Shown piece after piece: positions 32,886 through 43,579 of a stretch of 52,530 nucleotides of DNA. The notes under the pieces were generated by a model, which saw nothing but the letters and a program-made list of their open reading frames with translations, was not told the origin of the DNA and did no database searches. Position 1 is the stretch's first letter, and each line of letters opens with the position of its first letter. The position numbers were made by a program, and so were the translations under genes. Origin of the DNA: Nemertoderma westbladi (taxonomy: Eukaryota; Xenacoelomorpha; Nemertodermatida; Nemertodermatidae); assembly GCA_032718475.1 (NCBI GenBank), contig JAUCBJ010002549.1:1-52530 (forward strand), written 5' to 3'.

Positions 32886-33089
32886 TGCAATGAAATATAT
32901 TAACTCCAGAATTTGCGAATGCTTATCACATAAATGATTGAAAGCTCTTCTTGGCATAGCATTGGCTTTGACTTATATTAACATTTGTTCTCCTAAAATT
33001 TTTATACCGATTTATATTTATATCGCGACATTAGAGACTACCCGTATTTCTCACATGACATCATTAATCATATGGAGAAACTGTTTTTA

Positions 33090-33165
33090 GATTTGGAATC
33101 ACCATTACATTCTGATTCAGATGGGATATACTTAAAAATTTAAATTTTTTGGCCTAAATTCGACT

Positions 33166-33197
<32 letters not shown>
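33090..33197. mobile_element. Diverged right end of poly-C MITE family
   Basis: gtttttagatttggaatcaccatt ... ggcctaaattcgacta followed by 31 C resembles 1840-1942 (gttttcagatttggaaacaccatt ... ggaccaaaatggtgta plus C run). No TTAA follows, so the relationship is distant. Confidence 0.45.
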
Positions 33198-33245
33198 ACC
33201 CCTAAAAATCCATAGGTAAGCACGACAAATAAATGAAACACGAAG

Positions 33246-33759
33246 TGGGGACTTCGCGCAGCACGAAGTTGGCAGAGCCGTAGCGAATTGACACTGTTAG
33301 GGGGTGGGTCAATTTATGCAAATAGTTGTCGTTGTCACGTTGGCCCTCTAGCGGCAGACTGGAGAACTGCAGATGGATTCGCCTCCTTTGAAAGTCACAG
33401 CTAATGGTCTAATACATATCTGCCAAGTTTCAGCTTAAACGGATTAAAAGCAAAGAAATGGGAGGGCATTTAATGTTTAGACATGTGGCCCTCTAGCGGG
33501 AGACCATTGCACTGATGGTGTCTGAAAGTCTCTCAAAAATCTCAACTTTTGCTCATATTGATACCTACATATTTTCAACTTGGCAGCTTTAAATCCGACA
33601 AAGTTATTAGCATGTCAAAATCGTAACGACGACGACGACGACAACGACGACGACGACGACGACGACAACGACGACGACGACAACTATTTGCATAAATTGA
33701 CCCACCCCCTAACAGTGTCAATTCGCTAAGGCTCCGCCAACTTCGTGGCTCGCCCCACA
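33246..33759. mobile_element. MITE with roughly 75-bp inverted ends and GAC repeats
   Basis: Left gcacgaagttggcagagccg ... gttagggggtgggtcaattt is matched by its reverse complement at the right (aaattgaccc accccctaac ... cggctccgccaacttcgtgg, with few differences). The inner part has a GAC/AAC trinucleotide run (33626-33685) and two copies of ggccctctagcgg about 140 bp apart. No ORF; non-autonomous. Confidence 0.7.
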
Positions 33760-34645
33760 ATATGATATGGACACTTGTACATAAAGCACAAGAATGATTT
33801 TCACATAGTAAAGTAAAGTACAGTATCTAGTAGTTACACATGTATGACGCATACAGTCATTGTAATCGATGGTGTTATAAAAAACAGCATTAATTATGCG
33901 TTATACTATATATTGCTTTCTACATCCTACTTACAGATGGTCTAGCAATTACTAGCCCTATGGCTATCAGCTAGCCACCTAATTTAAATTTAAATTGTAT
34001 TGTTTTTCTAGTTTTTAGTTTGTGTTTGTATTGTTTGTATTATCTGTGGAATTTCTAATAAAAACAAAAAAAAAATAATAATCTAAGCACGAATTTCCCT
34101 GGATGGTGAATGTATTTGATGTAGTATCGTAATTTATATTTACTGTTTTTAGCGGCTGTGGTGCAGGCCTAGGTCCCAACTCTAGTCAAAAAGATTACTA
34201 AGTAATAATATTATTTGTAAATTTAGTGCAGATGTGATGAAATAAACAAAGACGAAGAAGGTAAAGAAGACAGACAAAAAGAAATGTGCGCTTTGGAAGA
34301 TAAAAAACGTAATTAACATTCGTCAATTAATAATACAATATAATAGGAACATAAATAGTAATAATTATTCGCATCTTCTTATCGGGTAACATTGTGGTAA
34401 CCAATGGTAACATTGTGGGTAAATTCGTTTCAGTTTTGAGCAGTTTTTTTACAGTTGCCTTTCCAGAGTAGATTCACCATTAGCACAGGTAATTTTTTTG
34501 AATTCTGTTTATTGTGAGCAGATATGTCGTGGTTATTATTTTATTATTGGTGTGCTCCTACCCTGTCCTTGTCCTGTCCTACCAACTACCAACTACCTAC
34601 AACTGCCCTACCTAAATTAGTAGCTAGAGTGTATAACTAGAGTGA
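33760..34645. other. Non-coding AT-rich stretch
   Basis: Nothing recognisable apart from A-rich runs near 34.07 kb and a purine-rich stretch near 34.25 kb. Confidence 0.45.
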
Positions 34646-34928
34646 ACTTCGCCCGCGAGAAAGTTTGCCCGCGTCAAATCTTCACCTGGAGCAATCTTCG
34701 CACGCGATCAACCTTCGCTCAATAATCAATTATTGTTTTGGTTAGAAAATGCCGTCTCTGTAACCGGCTACTTTCCCTCAATTTGAAACTAAAATGATTA
34801 CTAACACAAATCGTATTGGGCGAAGTTTACTCGCTGGTGAAGATTGCCTTGCGGGTGAAGGTTTCCCCCGAGCGAAGTTTGTAAGATTGGATGCGGGCGA
34901 AGGTTATCCATGGGCGGGCGAAGATTGC
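34646..34928. repeat. Foldback of degenerate cgggcgaag repeats
   Basis: Left half repeats cttcgcccgcg / atcttcgcacgcg-like units of about 20 bp, and the right half repeats gggcgaag(a/g/t)tt-like units, the reverse complement. The arms are separated by about 80 bp. A G-rich tract with 16 consecutive G (34981-34996) follows. Confidence 0.6.
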
Positions 34929-35474
34929 ACACAACCGGTGGGAGGGGTGGTGGGTGGGGGGTGGAGGTTGGGTGGGGAGTGGGGGGGGGGGGGGGGTGTG
35001 GGGAGGGTGGGGGGATTGTAGGTTGTGGTGGGGAGAGAACAAGAGCACCGATGTACATCCAACATGATAGTATAGCTGTAAGATAATGATAACAGTAGAC
35101 TGTAGAGAGTGCATCTCATTATATTAATGACTGGGATTGTGCTTATATAAATATGTATAGAAAAGGTGACCCAGCAACATAGTGACCCAGATCTCACAGT
35201 CAGTTAACCCCTTCACGACAGCAAGAGAACTGGAGGTCCCCAAATGCTGAAAATTTAAAACAATCGACAAAATTGGCGAATTATAAAAATTAAAAAAAAA
35301 ATGTTTAATTTCATCAAGAAGTTGGTTCCTGAGATTTTACATGGGACACTGGTGTCCCTCTGGTCTTGAAAGGAGTTTTTCACTGCTTATTTATAAAAAA
35401 ATCCTTTATTACATTTATAGTGTGACTCACACTATGTTGTCTGTGTTGGGCTACACAGAAAAAGGCAGATGACA

Positions 35475-35870
35475 CTTTTGAATGAAATTTTCAAACAATA
35501 TCCGGAAATTTTTAAAGTATGTCCGAAAAATTTCAAATGAATATCCCGAAATTTTCAAAAAATGTCCAGAAATTTTCAAAAATTGTTCGGAAATTTCTAA
35601 AAAATGTCCTGAAAGTGTAAAAAAAATTCTGGAAATTTTTAAAGAATGTCCGAAAAATTTCCAAAAATGTCCCGAAATTTTCAAAAAATGTCTAGAAATT
35701 TTCAAAAATTGTCCGGAATTTTTAAATAATGTCATGAAAGTTAAAAAAAAATTTCCTGAAATTTTTGAAGAATAATATCTGGGAAATTTAAAAAATGTCT
35801 GGAAATTTTCAAAAAATATCCAAAAATTTTCAAAAAAATCGCCAGAAATTTTCAAAAAATGACCGGAAAT
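35475..35870. repeat. 21-bp minisatellite, third family
   Basis: About 18 units close to gaaattttcaaaaaatgtcc(a/g/c). A forward frame of 97 codons (35482-35775) and a minus frame of 134 codons are open because the period is a multiple of three; the apparent E-I-F-K-K-C-P repeat is not a gene. Confidence 0.85.
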
Positions 35871-36255
35871 ACTGTATGTCGTTCATCAAAATTGTATTAG
35901 ATAATACATTTCTTTATTATAGTTACATTGTTTTTAGTATTACAATAAGAAGATGATTGGAGCACAATAACTAGAGCACAATACTAGAGCACAAATTATT
36001 ACTAGACGGTAGTGGTGTGGTATATTGCAAAACAATTGCGTTTTTTCTGTAAGCACAACCAAAGTAACATAATTCATAATGTAGCATAATGTAACATAGT
36101 ACCCGAATACGTGGACCCCTTCCCTCCTGTAGTTCCCGAATACGTGGACCCCTTCCCTCCAGCTATCCAAGTTGATATCAAGACAAGTTTGTTCGGTATT
36201 TTACATATTTTATTCAGATAATTGTAAAACACATTTTTTAAAACACATATAAGAC
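35871..36255. other. Non-coding, with a short tandem duplication
   Basis: cccgaatacgtggacccctt appears at 36102 and 36135, a 33-bp step. Otherwise AT-rich with no gene seen. Confidence 0.5.
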
Positions 36256-36820
36256 CTATAAATGACGCGAATTATATATTTGTACAGCATTAAGGAGTCG
36301 TTTACCATATTTGGGGTGGTCTAATGCTTTCACCTTATAATTGTCCCACGTCAAAGCAAAATCTCTATGGACCGACTCGGATGACTGTTCACTCCAAGGA
36401 CTAAGACCTGTAAAACAACCCCCATGCATTGCTTCACGTTGAACATAGCAGACTTTTAGCCATTCTTCGCTCTCAGGGCAAACCTGCTGAAGGCCGTAAT
36501 ACATGGTGTTGAATGGTCCTGTGAGAAGATGAAGTTCTGGGGGTGGAAACAAATGAAGAATCGGGGTTGATAGATCTCTACCATGGATGATGGGAGGTGG
36601 ATGGCATTGTCAATTGAAGCACATTGTTAACTTGGAGTCATTCCTGTTCTGTCCAGCATCATAATAATCCCAGAAAGAATCGGTGAGGGATTTCAATGTT
36701 CTAACTTTTTCTTTATTGTCCAAATTATCTTTGTGCACATTGCACCAACTACAAGGGTGACTACTACTGTGGGACATAATTCCAAGAAGAATGTTGAGTG
36801 ATATACGCGTAGCGTGTATT
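36256..36820 (-). pseudogene. Transposon-associated conserved protein fragment
   Basis: The minus strand reads LNILLGIMSHSSSHPCSWC (a possible zinc-binding C-x2-C), then KVRTLKSLTDSFWDYYDAG. One TGA stop lies near 36610. The same frame continues HPPPIIHGRDLSTPILHLFP, PPELHLLTGPFNTMYYGLQ, then CPESEEWLKVC and AMHGGCFTG to a stop at 36256. The style matches proteins I associate with repetitive DNA transposons in cnidarians and other invertebrates, but I cannot name the superfamily. It is a fragment with an internal stop, no start is established, and the C-terminus after NAVQIYNSRHL may be missing. Confidence 0.45.
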
Positions 36821-37139
36821 CGACTTATCTGAATATATAGGCTGGCTACCAGTTTGACGGCAGTCTGGTTAGATTGGACTGGCTGAACCGTTCCATCATT
36901 ACATATGGCGCAATTTCAGTACTTACCTACTTGCCCATGTAGTACTGCACTTTGTACTCGGCCTAACTCACAACTCTGCAATTGCTACCGCACTTTATTA
37001 CCTTAATAAATAATATCGGCAATTAATATCGTAATAAACTATTTCTGTATTAGCTGATATACTGTGATACGGATATTTGATATTGGATATGGCAAGAGTA
37101 AATGACAACTGCGACCCATTCTCATTCATTCTATGAAAC

Positions 37140-37850
37140 TCGCCACCCCCATTCGACCTGGAATTGGAACGCTCCACCTGGGAGCTATGGCGAGACGAGT
37201 GGGATGCTTTCCTCGTCACCTCTGGACTTGGAAACTTGTGCGTCACTGACTCAGCCGATCCACCTGACCCAACCGTATCAGCAGCTCTTCTAGCGGCAAC
37301 AAACCGCATACCGCCGTATGCGGTTTGTTGCCGCTAGAAGAGAAGAGGCAACTCTGACCACCACCTTCTCCCACGCAACGAACGCAGTCGTCAAGGGTTT
37401 GGGCCTGTCCGCCATCGACAACGCAGACACCGATGTTATCATCCAACATCTCGGCATCCATATCAACAGCGGGACCAATAAACGAGTCCACCGGTAGGAA
37501 CTGGCGCGCCAATCCCGCCTACTTGAGGAAACTCCAGAGACATTTCTGGTTAACCTCCGGGATATCGCTTCGAAATGCGGATTTGAGGCACTCCCGACTC
37601 TGTATGCCCATCGCAACGACAGACTGCTCGATCAATTTATTGCTGGCTTTGGCGATAAAGAGGTTACTGAGCACCTACTCCGGCTCCCCGCAGGAAGTTC
37701 GATCACCGATGCCCTCAACCTCGCCCAAACTGTGTGGACCGCGCGGAAGGATGCAGCCTCACTCTCCTTCTCCTCCACACCGGCACCTACGGCAGCTAAG
37801 GCAGAGACAAGGTCGGATAAAGGTAGGGCAAGGTCGGGCGTTCGGATGGA
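37140..37850 (+). pseudogene. Ty3/gypsy-like gag fragment
   Basis: PPPFDLELERSTWELWRDEW then DAFLVTSGL is a capsid N-terminal region. After a 27-bp inverted repeat at 37285-37342 comes EEATLTTTFSHATNAVVKGL. A frameshift follows, then ETPETFLVNLRDIASKCGFE, DRLLDQFIAGFGDKEVTEHL and LPAGSSITDALNLAQ, a capsid C-terminal region. No zinc knuckle, protease or RT follows. It differs from the gag of the 10.2-13.9-kb gypsy element, so a second family is represented. Confidence 0.65.
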
Positions 37851-38772
37851 CAGTCTCCCCCCGCGAACTTCTCCATTTCTTTGGCAAGGAGCTCAATGAC
37901 CTTGTGGCCCACATTGCCCCCGGGAACCAGGTACTGGCGGCTGGGTAGTTGAGCTAGTTGGCTATGGCATCTCTCCCAGGTTGGTTAAGTGGACGAGCCT
38001 GGGGAGTTAAGCCAAACACCCCCAAAAGCTTCTTCTAGAACCTAGGAAACTGGTAGGGGGGCCGTAGCTGCTGTCAACACAGAAACGGGTGAGTTGGTGG
38101 GACTACTGCTAGAGTGTACTGCCTGCGAACTAGCGGGACGCAGTGTCTGTGTCAGGTCAGAGGAACTCTCATCCCCTATGCTCTGGGAAAGCTGATCACA
38201 TCCGGGTCGACTAACGCGTTGTTGTAGTACCAGTAGCTGATTCTGGGTTCCTGCAGCCACTGGTTGACATGGTCCGGCAGTTATTGCACGGCCGTGACGC
38301 ACGAATGCACCCACAGCGGCTGGTAGGGCCACAAGCGGAGACATCGCATTTGTAGCAACGATGTGAGCTCTGCGACATCACAAACTAATATCGCAAAATA
38401 ACCAATACAGCAATCAATTATTATTAGGTTAACAATATTTAATTAAACATTAACATAAAAAAAAAGATCATCAGTCTTAGGCTTAGCAGTTTAGTATATA
38501 TATACTATATACTATATACTATATATATATATATATATATATGGAATAGTTATAGTTATAGTCAATAATGCTTGGAAAATTATGAAATATATAGAAAGTA
38601 TAAGTTTATTTACCTTGCTTCCAGTGTGCTGGTCATTACTGGTGTATTCAGGTATATTCCAGTATTGTAGAATTTAGGCCTATGGCTGTATGGTACCTAA
38701 TGCTGTAATGCAAATTGCTGCATTGGCAACTGCTCCAAATATTAGGTCTACAGCTGACAGCCTTACCACCAC
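37851..38772. other. Low-confidence stretch after gag, with (TA)n
   Basis: A 100-codon minus frame at 38042-38344 is Ser/Pro/Ala-rich and might be part of a retroelement N-terminus, but nothing specific is recognisable. A TA-rich microsatellite lies at about 38497-38542. Confidence 0.4.
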
Positions 38773-40626
38773 TACTAGGATCGGCATGCTGCATTGCAGC
38801 TGCATTTTTAAGAATGCTGTGCCGGCTTGTCAACAAAATTGCACCGCCACAACTCCCTATCACCCATGACATTTGCTAGATCATCCGCATCTTTAAGGCC
38901 AGTGTCCTTTAAGATGCGTCTCAAGAAAGTCATGGGCTGTCCACCATACGTATTCACTCCATGAGGCTGCCAAAGTACATGATTATGCACTGGCTGGTCC
39001 TCACGGCGAAAGCAATGTCCTGCAAAGCGGAGGTGTCAAGCTAGTGTCTAGCTGTCAGCCTAGTGTCAAGCTTGGGGGAACCAATGAGACACCTCCAATG
39101 TTATATAGTGTCTGGTTGGAGATGTGTGCATTGTACTTGACACAATGAACCCGGCGTAGCATTCTTGTGAATGTGCCATCCAGAGATTTGGTGTCCTCAG
39201 CAGTTAGAGCCCAGCATGGACTCCCGTAGAGGAGTACTGGAACTACTGCTGCTCTAAATAATCGGACCTTAAGTTTCCGATTTATTCTCGGTGACTTCCA
39301 AATCCTGGAAAGCCTATTCAAGGCTGCCCATGCCTTTCCCTTACGTATTTGAAGGTCCTCGCCTGACTTCCGGATCCATGATCCCAGGTAACAGAAGTCG
39401 TCCACATGCTCAAGCATACCATCCTTTGAGCTTATGCTCATCCGATCAGAGACTTGCTGAGGACTTTCAAAGTTAACTGTCAGAATTTTGGTCTTTCTGG
39501 AGTTAATAAAAAGACCAACACTAGAAGCAGCATGTTCTAATGAGCTGAGGAGCCGTTGGGCTCCCTCTAATGATTCTGAGAGTACTCCTAAGTCATCAGC
39601 AAAGTCTAGATCAGTTAGGTACTTGGCAGGATTTCCTCGACTTCTGGAGCCAGTAGGTGGAGTTATCATCACCCCATCATCATTATAATGATCTAAGGAC
39701 ATGCATAGAACATAGTCAACCACAATAATGAACAAGAATGGTGCAAGTGTGTCTCCTTGGAGGACGCCCCATAACACTTCAAATGGTTCTGTGTCACCGT
39801 CAACAGTAGACACAAATGTTGTCGAACCATCGTATACTGATCTGATTGCTGCAATAATTTCATCAGGAATCCCATATAATGAAAGTATGCTGAACATACG
39901 TGAGCGAGAGACTGAATCAAAGGCCTTGAAGAAGTCAACAAAGATAACAGCCAGATGCCTGTCTTTCTTTTTTGATAACTCTTCAATTATCCTTCTAAGT
40001 GCCAAAATGGGCTCCATGGTCCCACGACCTTTACGGAACCCAGTCTGATTTCCACGGAGCAGTCTCTCAATGGGATCCCTGATGCGATTTAATAGAATCC
40101 TATTGTATAGCTTTGCAGCAATCGAGATCAATGAGATTCTCCGAAAAGAACCATAGAGTGTTAGGTTGCCCTTCTTGGGAACTGGCACCAACTTATTTGT
40201 TTTCATTTCTTGTGGGACTCTTGTTGTTCGGTACATGTCTACTATGATGGGATAGATGAGCTTTAAACACTCAGGTATTTTAAAGACCTCAGGGGGAACA
40301 CCATCTACTCCACTGGCACGATTGGTCTTAATGCTCTTTGCAGCAGCCTTCACTTCTGCAAAGGAGATATCGCCAATGGGAATATCTGGGAGTACAGACT
40401 CAGACACTTTTACTTCTATAAAGTTATCAGGCAATACCCTGTCATTATTGAGGAGCTTTTCAAAGTGGGCTTTCCAACCATTGAGGCGATCGGCTGGTGA
40501 TTCAGCCTTAACCTTGGTGGTTGGTTGGCTTTTCCGCCCAGTAAGCAGATTGATCGATTTCCATGCCTGGGATGATTGCCTGCTGTCGTCAGCATCATTG
40601 ATGGCATCAACCTGTTGGTTTATTAG
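38773..40626 (-). pseudogene. RTE-like copy D, reverse transcriptase and C-terminus
   Basis: The longest RT reading frame in the window. It resumes at LINQQVDAIND and preserves motif A VIFVDFFKAFDS, motif B VLQGDTLAPFLF and motif C DFADDLGVLSES without interruption to PPSLTLG at 39055. There a local rearrangement (39027-39062), with repeated gtgtcaagct/agctagtgtc words, replaces the next codons. After the lesion RFAGHC-type sequence is lost, but the last 60 codons (38990-38808, ending KPAQHS) remain. The apparent 570-residue protein starting at 40767 begins with Penelope-derived antisense codons and is a chimera. Confidence 0.9.
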
Positions 40627-40735
40627 CTCCTGTAGATTAAACGAACGGATGAAGTGGTAGGCATTCACCAGCGGCAGCATAGTGTAAAGATGATAGAAAA
40701 AATAATAAAGTATGTAATGTAATGTAGTCACGAAG

Positions 40736-41221
40736 AACCCCACATCACTAGGACAAATACTAACCAAAAATAAAACTCAAACGCAAACACACACAAATAA
40801 CACCACTAATGAGCCATGTAACTCTAGCCGCTGCCTTACATGCAAAACTATCACTAACATACAACAGACACCATGGGGTGAAAAGATAAAAGGACACTAT
40901 ACATGTAAGTCTCACACTGTATGTTACTTGGCCTGGTGCCACTGCCACCCTACTCTATACTACATAGGCCAAACGAGACAGAAACTTCACGAACGCTTTA
41001 ATGGACACCACAACAACATACGACACTACCCCTCACGAGCCAATGACGGAAAAACACACGAAGACATACTCCTAGCAAGGCACATATACGGTTGTGGTTT
41101 AGAAAATCTACGCACCGCAACCATAAAACAATTCACAAACATACCCGAACTACTAGCGACGGAAGCTAACCTAATCTATACATACAACCCCCCACTTAAC
41201 GTAGCTAGACCAGCAATCTAA
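40736..41221 (+). pseudogene. Penelope-like GIY-YIG endonuclease region
   Basis: Reads NPTSLGQILTKN and EPCNSSRCLTCKTITNIQQT (Cys pair typical of the zinc-binding part). YTCKSHTVCYLAWCHCHPTL then leads into the nuclease core LYYIGQTRQKLHERFNGHHN with the GIY-YIG-like YYIGQT and catalytic Arg. THEDILLARHIYG and PELLATEANLIYTYNPPLNV follow to the stop at 41221. In autonomous elements this nuclease nicks target DNA. The frame is intact here but the RT is missing through 5' truncation, so the insert is an incomplete copy. Confidence 0.88.
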
Positions 41222-41750
41222 ACCCAAGGTTTTATATAATACACCCTATATTCTATATCTTACACAACTACGGTGCCCTTATAGCGAATTTCCGGTCTCT
41301 ATGTGTTTTTCCCCTACCTTCCTTTTTGTTTTTGTCTTGGTCTTTTCCTGTTTCTTGTGTTTTCTTACTCTGTAAAAATTACAGCTATCATTATGATGCG
41401 CTTTAAGTAGATACCTCATAATCCTATGTAACATACCTAATCCAATTATATAATCCTATGTAACCTACCTAATCCAATTATACCATTCAGTATGTAGACA
41501 CATGACCACTCCTGGGATTTCCCTATCAACTTCTCCCAACCTTATAACCCAACCTGCAACCCTATATTTGTACTTTAGATTGACAGCTTATAACTAACTC
41601 GGTGTATTTTCCCTATCACAATTACCTTACGTTATACAGTACATACATACACGTCAACCTTTCTGGGATTCACCTATCAGGTATTCCCCTTTAAAACTTA
41701 TATATATATATATAGACCCCCACCTTTTCCTGTTAGTTGCCAGTACATAG

Positions 41751-41779
41751 TCTGCTGCAGACCGGTAGGTCGAAAACGT
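41751..41779 (+). ncRNA. Degenerate hammerhead-like motif in Penelope-like 3' region
   Basis: ctgctgcagaccggtaggtc followed by gaaaacg: a GACC/GGTC stem closed by GGTA and followed by GAAA resembles helix II and the GAAA box of hammerhead ribozymes known in Penelope-like elements, but CTGATGA is degraded to ctgctgca. Probably inactive. Confidence 0.3.
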
Positions 41780-41869
41780 TTACTATTGTATCTTTATCTA
41801 ATATAATATAACCAGCTAAAGACCCTCAATACTTTATTATTTTTTCTATCATCTTTACTCCTGTAGATT

Positions 41870-42690
41870 GGCAGAGTACTGCCTGTTCAGGGACCTAGAT
41901 GCAGCCTTAACTGCATTCTTGGCCGCTGTAGTCTGTTTGACTCGGGACTCTTTCTGCGCCTTATGAAGGTCATTTTGGCACTTCTGAATTTTGTTGTCAG
42001 TCCAGGGGGCCCTTTTCCTGTTTCGAGGGTATACAGGAACTGTTTCTGCAGCTGCTAACTTAACTGCTTCTGTAAAGGCAGTATAGCCCTCACAGTGATC
42101 TGCCGCCTCAGAGGCAAGAGCCTCATACCTGTTGCTCAGCTGTAGTGTGAAGCTGGATCTCACACTTGGCTGTTGCAACAGAGAGGACCAGTCATGCCAC
42201 GGCAAGGCAGATTTCGTTGTTCTGCTAGCACGCAGACTAAGTCTTACCTTGGCCACAATAAGGCGGTGATCATGGGAGAAGGGTCGAAGTGTAAATGCAT
42301 TACAGTCTTTTATAGAGCTCCTGTATTTCCTACGAAACAGAATATGGTCTATCTGCGACTTGTGACCACTGGGTCCACTATGAGTCCATAGCTTTCCAGT
42401 TCGCTTCTTGAACTGGGTTCCAGCCGAAAACAATCCATTTCCAGAGATAAAATCCTGAAGATGGACAGCATTTCGCTTAACACTATTGCTATAGACCCAT
42501 GGCGATGTAGGTGATTGATGCAGACTTGCATTAAAGTCTCCCAGGAATGTTAAGAATGCATGCTGATCCACTCCATCAGTAGCTGCTTGTAGATTGTGGT
42601 AGAAATTTTCCACCTCCTCTACAGGGGCAACACTAGTTGGAGAGTAGCACACAATCAGAACCACCTTAGGAAACTTCTTAGCCAGTCATT
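41870..42690 (-). pseudogene. RTE-like copy D, endonuclease part
   Basis: Starts within the AP-endonuclease (VLIVCYSPTSVAPVEEVEN) and includes FLGDFNASL, QIDHILFRRK and SHDHRLIVAKV, where the Ser-Asp-His of copy C reads His-Asp-His. Its last codons, SANLQE, reach the Penelope-like insertion. The N-terminal part of the domain, including the catalytic Glu of VQEHRM, is missing. Confidence 0.88.
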
Positions 42691-43560
42691 AGCTTATATG
42701 GATGACCACGCGTCGCCCGCACAGGCGGAACTGTTTGAAAAATATTGGTAGCATGAATGTTGACCAAACCATTAAATATTTTATACACTAAAATTATATC
42801 TATATGTATATGGCGCAGTTCAAATGGTTCTAGCTTCAAATATTGTAGCCAACCGGGGTATGGTGTATTTTTATAAAGATAGCACCGCATAAATAGCCAT
42901 CCTGAAAATAGCGCTGTACCGATTCTAGCTTATCACATAGCCCAATGAACGGCCTACTTTTAATAAACGGATTCCATACTGAACTAGCATATTCTACAAT
43001 AGGTCTGGCAGATACTTTGTAAGCAAATAAAATAGCGTTCATATCTTTAGTTGTAAAGCACCGGAATAATAAATTTATTGTTTTATAGCACTTAGAGACT
43101 ATATTATCTATATGTATTTGAAAATATAGTTTATTATCCATTTCGACACCCAAATCGCGGTGGTAATGGACATCTGCTAAGAGATCTTGATTTATGTAAT
43201 AATTGGATTTATTTGTACAGTTTCCTATCGATAATACTTTGCACTTCTCTTCTGCAATATTCAACTGCCATTTCTTTGACCAATTTGCAAATAAATCAAG
43301 ATCTGACTACAAAACGCTACGATCATCACTACAATTAAATGAAGAAAATAGTTTAGTATCATCTGCAAATAATCGCGCACTTGTAGGATTACTAAAAATA
43401 TGTGGTAATTCATTTACAAAAATGAGGAATAACAATGGCCCACTACATGAACCTTGAGGGACGCCTGACTTAACGCGTTGATATTGTGAAAAACGATTGC
43501 GAATTTTTACTTGTTGAATGCGATCAAATAAAAAGCACTTGAACCTATAAATGCAACCAA
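42691..43560 (-). pseudogene. CR1-like RT C-terminal half
   Basis: RVKSGVPQGSCSGPLLFLIF (motif B), ARLFADDTKLFSS (motif C, intact Asp pair), a frame break near 43310, then EKCKVLSIG, LGVEMDNKLYFQIH and EYASSVWNPF. After another break come LKLEPFELRHIHIDIILVYK and PPVRATRGHPYKLM at the truncation. The ADDT and LGV blocks place it in the CR1/L2/Jockey group. Motif A is absent through the internal deletion. Confidence 0.88.
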
Positions 43561-43579
43561 ATCTAAATTTGTTTCCCAC

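Larger units (their letters stand above)
40639..41857 (+). mobile_element. Penelope-like element, 5'-truncated, with inverted end
   Basis: 1219-bp insert in RTE-like copy D with exact 12-bp duplication ctcctgtagatt. It holds the C-terminal GIY-YIG endonuclease region on the plus strand and about 630 bp of 3' sequence. Bases 40684-40711 are the perfect reverse complement of 41831-41858, so a piece of the 3' end is also present inverted at the other end, a form often seen in Penelope-like insertions. Confidence 0.85.
38773..42690 (-). mobile_element. RTE-like retrotransposon copy D, interrupted by a Penelope-like element
   Basis: Minus-strand copy in two blocks: endonuclease-side 41870-42690 and RT-side 38773-40626, split by a Penelope-like insert with a 12-bp duplication (40627-40638 and 41858-41869). 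It is truncated at 42690 inside the endonuclease (after FPKVV), where CR1-like sequence begins. The 3' end has the shared gcaatgcagcatgccgatcc motif and a short tail. Confidence 0.88.

Noticed and set aside
34200-34300. Third exon of the PAN-like gene near the tgcag at 34230
   Set aside because: Phase 0 joining gives an immediate stop (atg tga), and there are no PAN-type residues.
35451-35855. Long minus-strand Phe-rich ORF
   Set aside because: Reverse reading of a 21-bp minisatellite.
38042-38344. Minus-strand gag N-terminus
   Set aside because: Composition is suggestive only (Ser/Pro/Ala-rich); no diagnostic block found.
39055-40767. Apparent 570-residue RT protein with a novel N-terminus
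   Set aside because: The first roughly 45 codons are antisense Penelope-like sequence fused by insertion; it is not a natural protein start.
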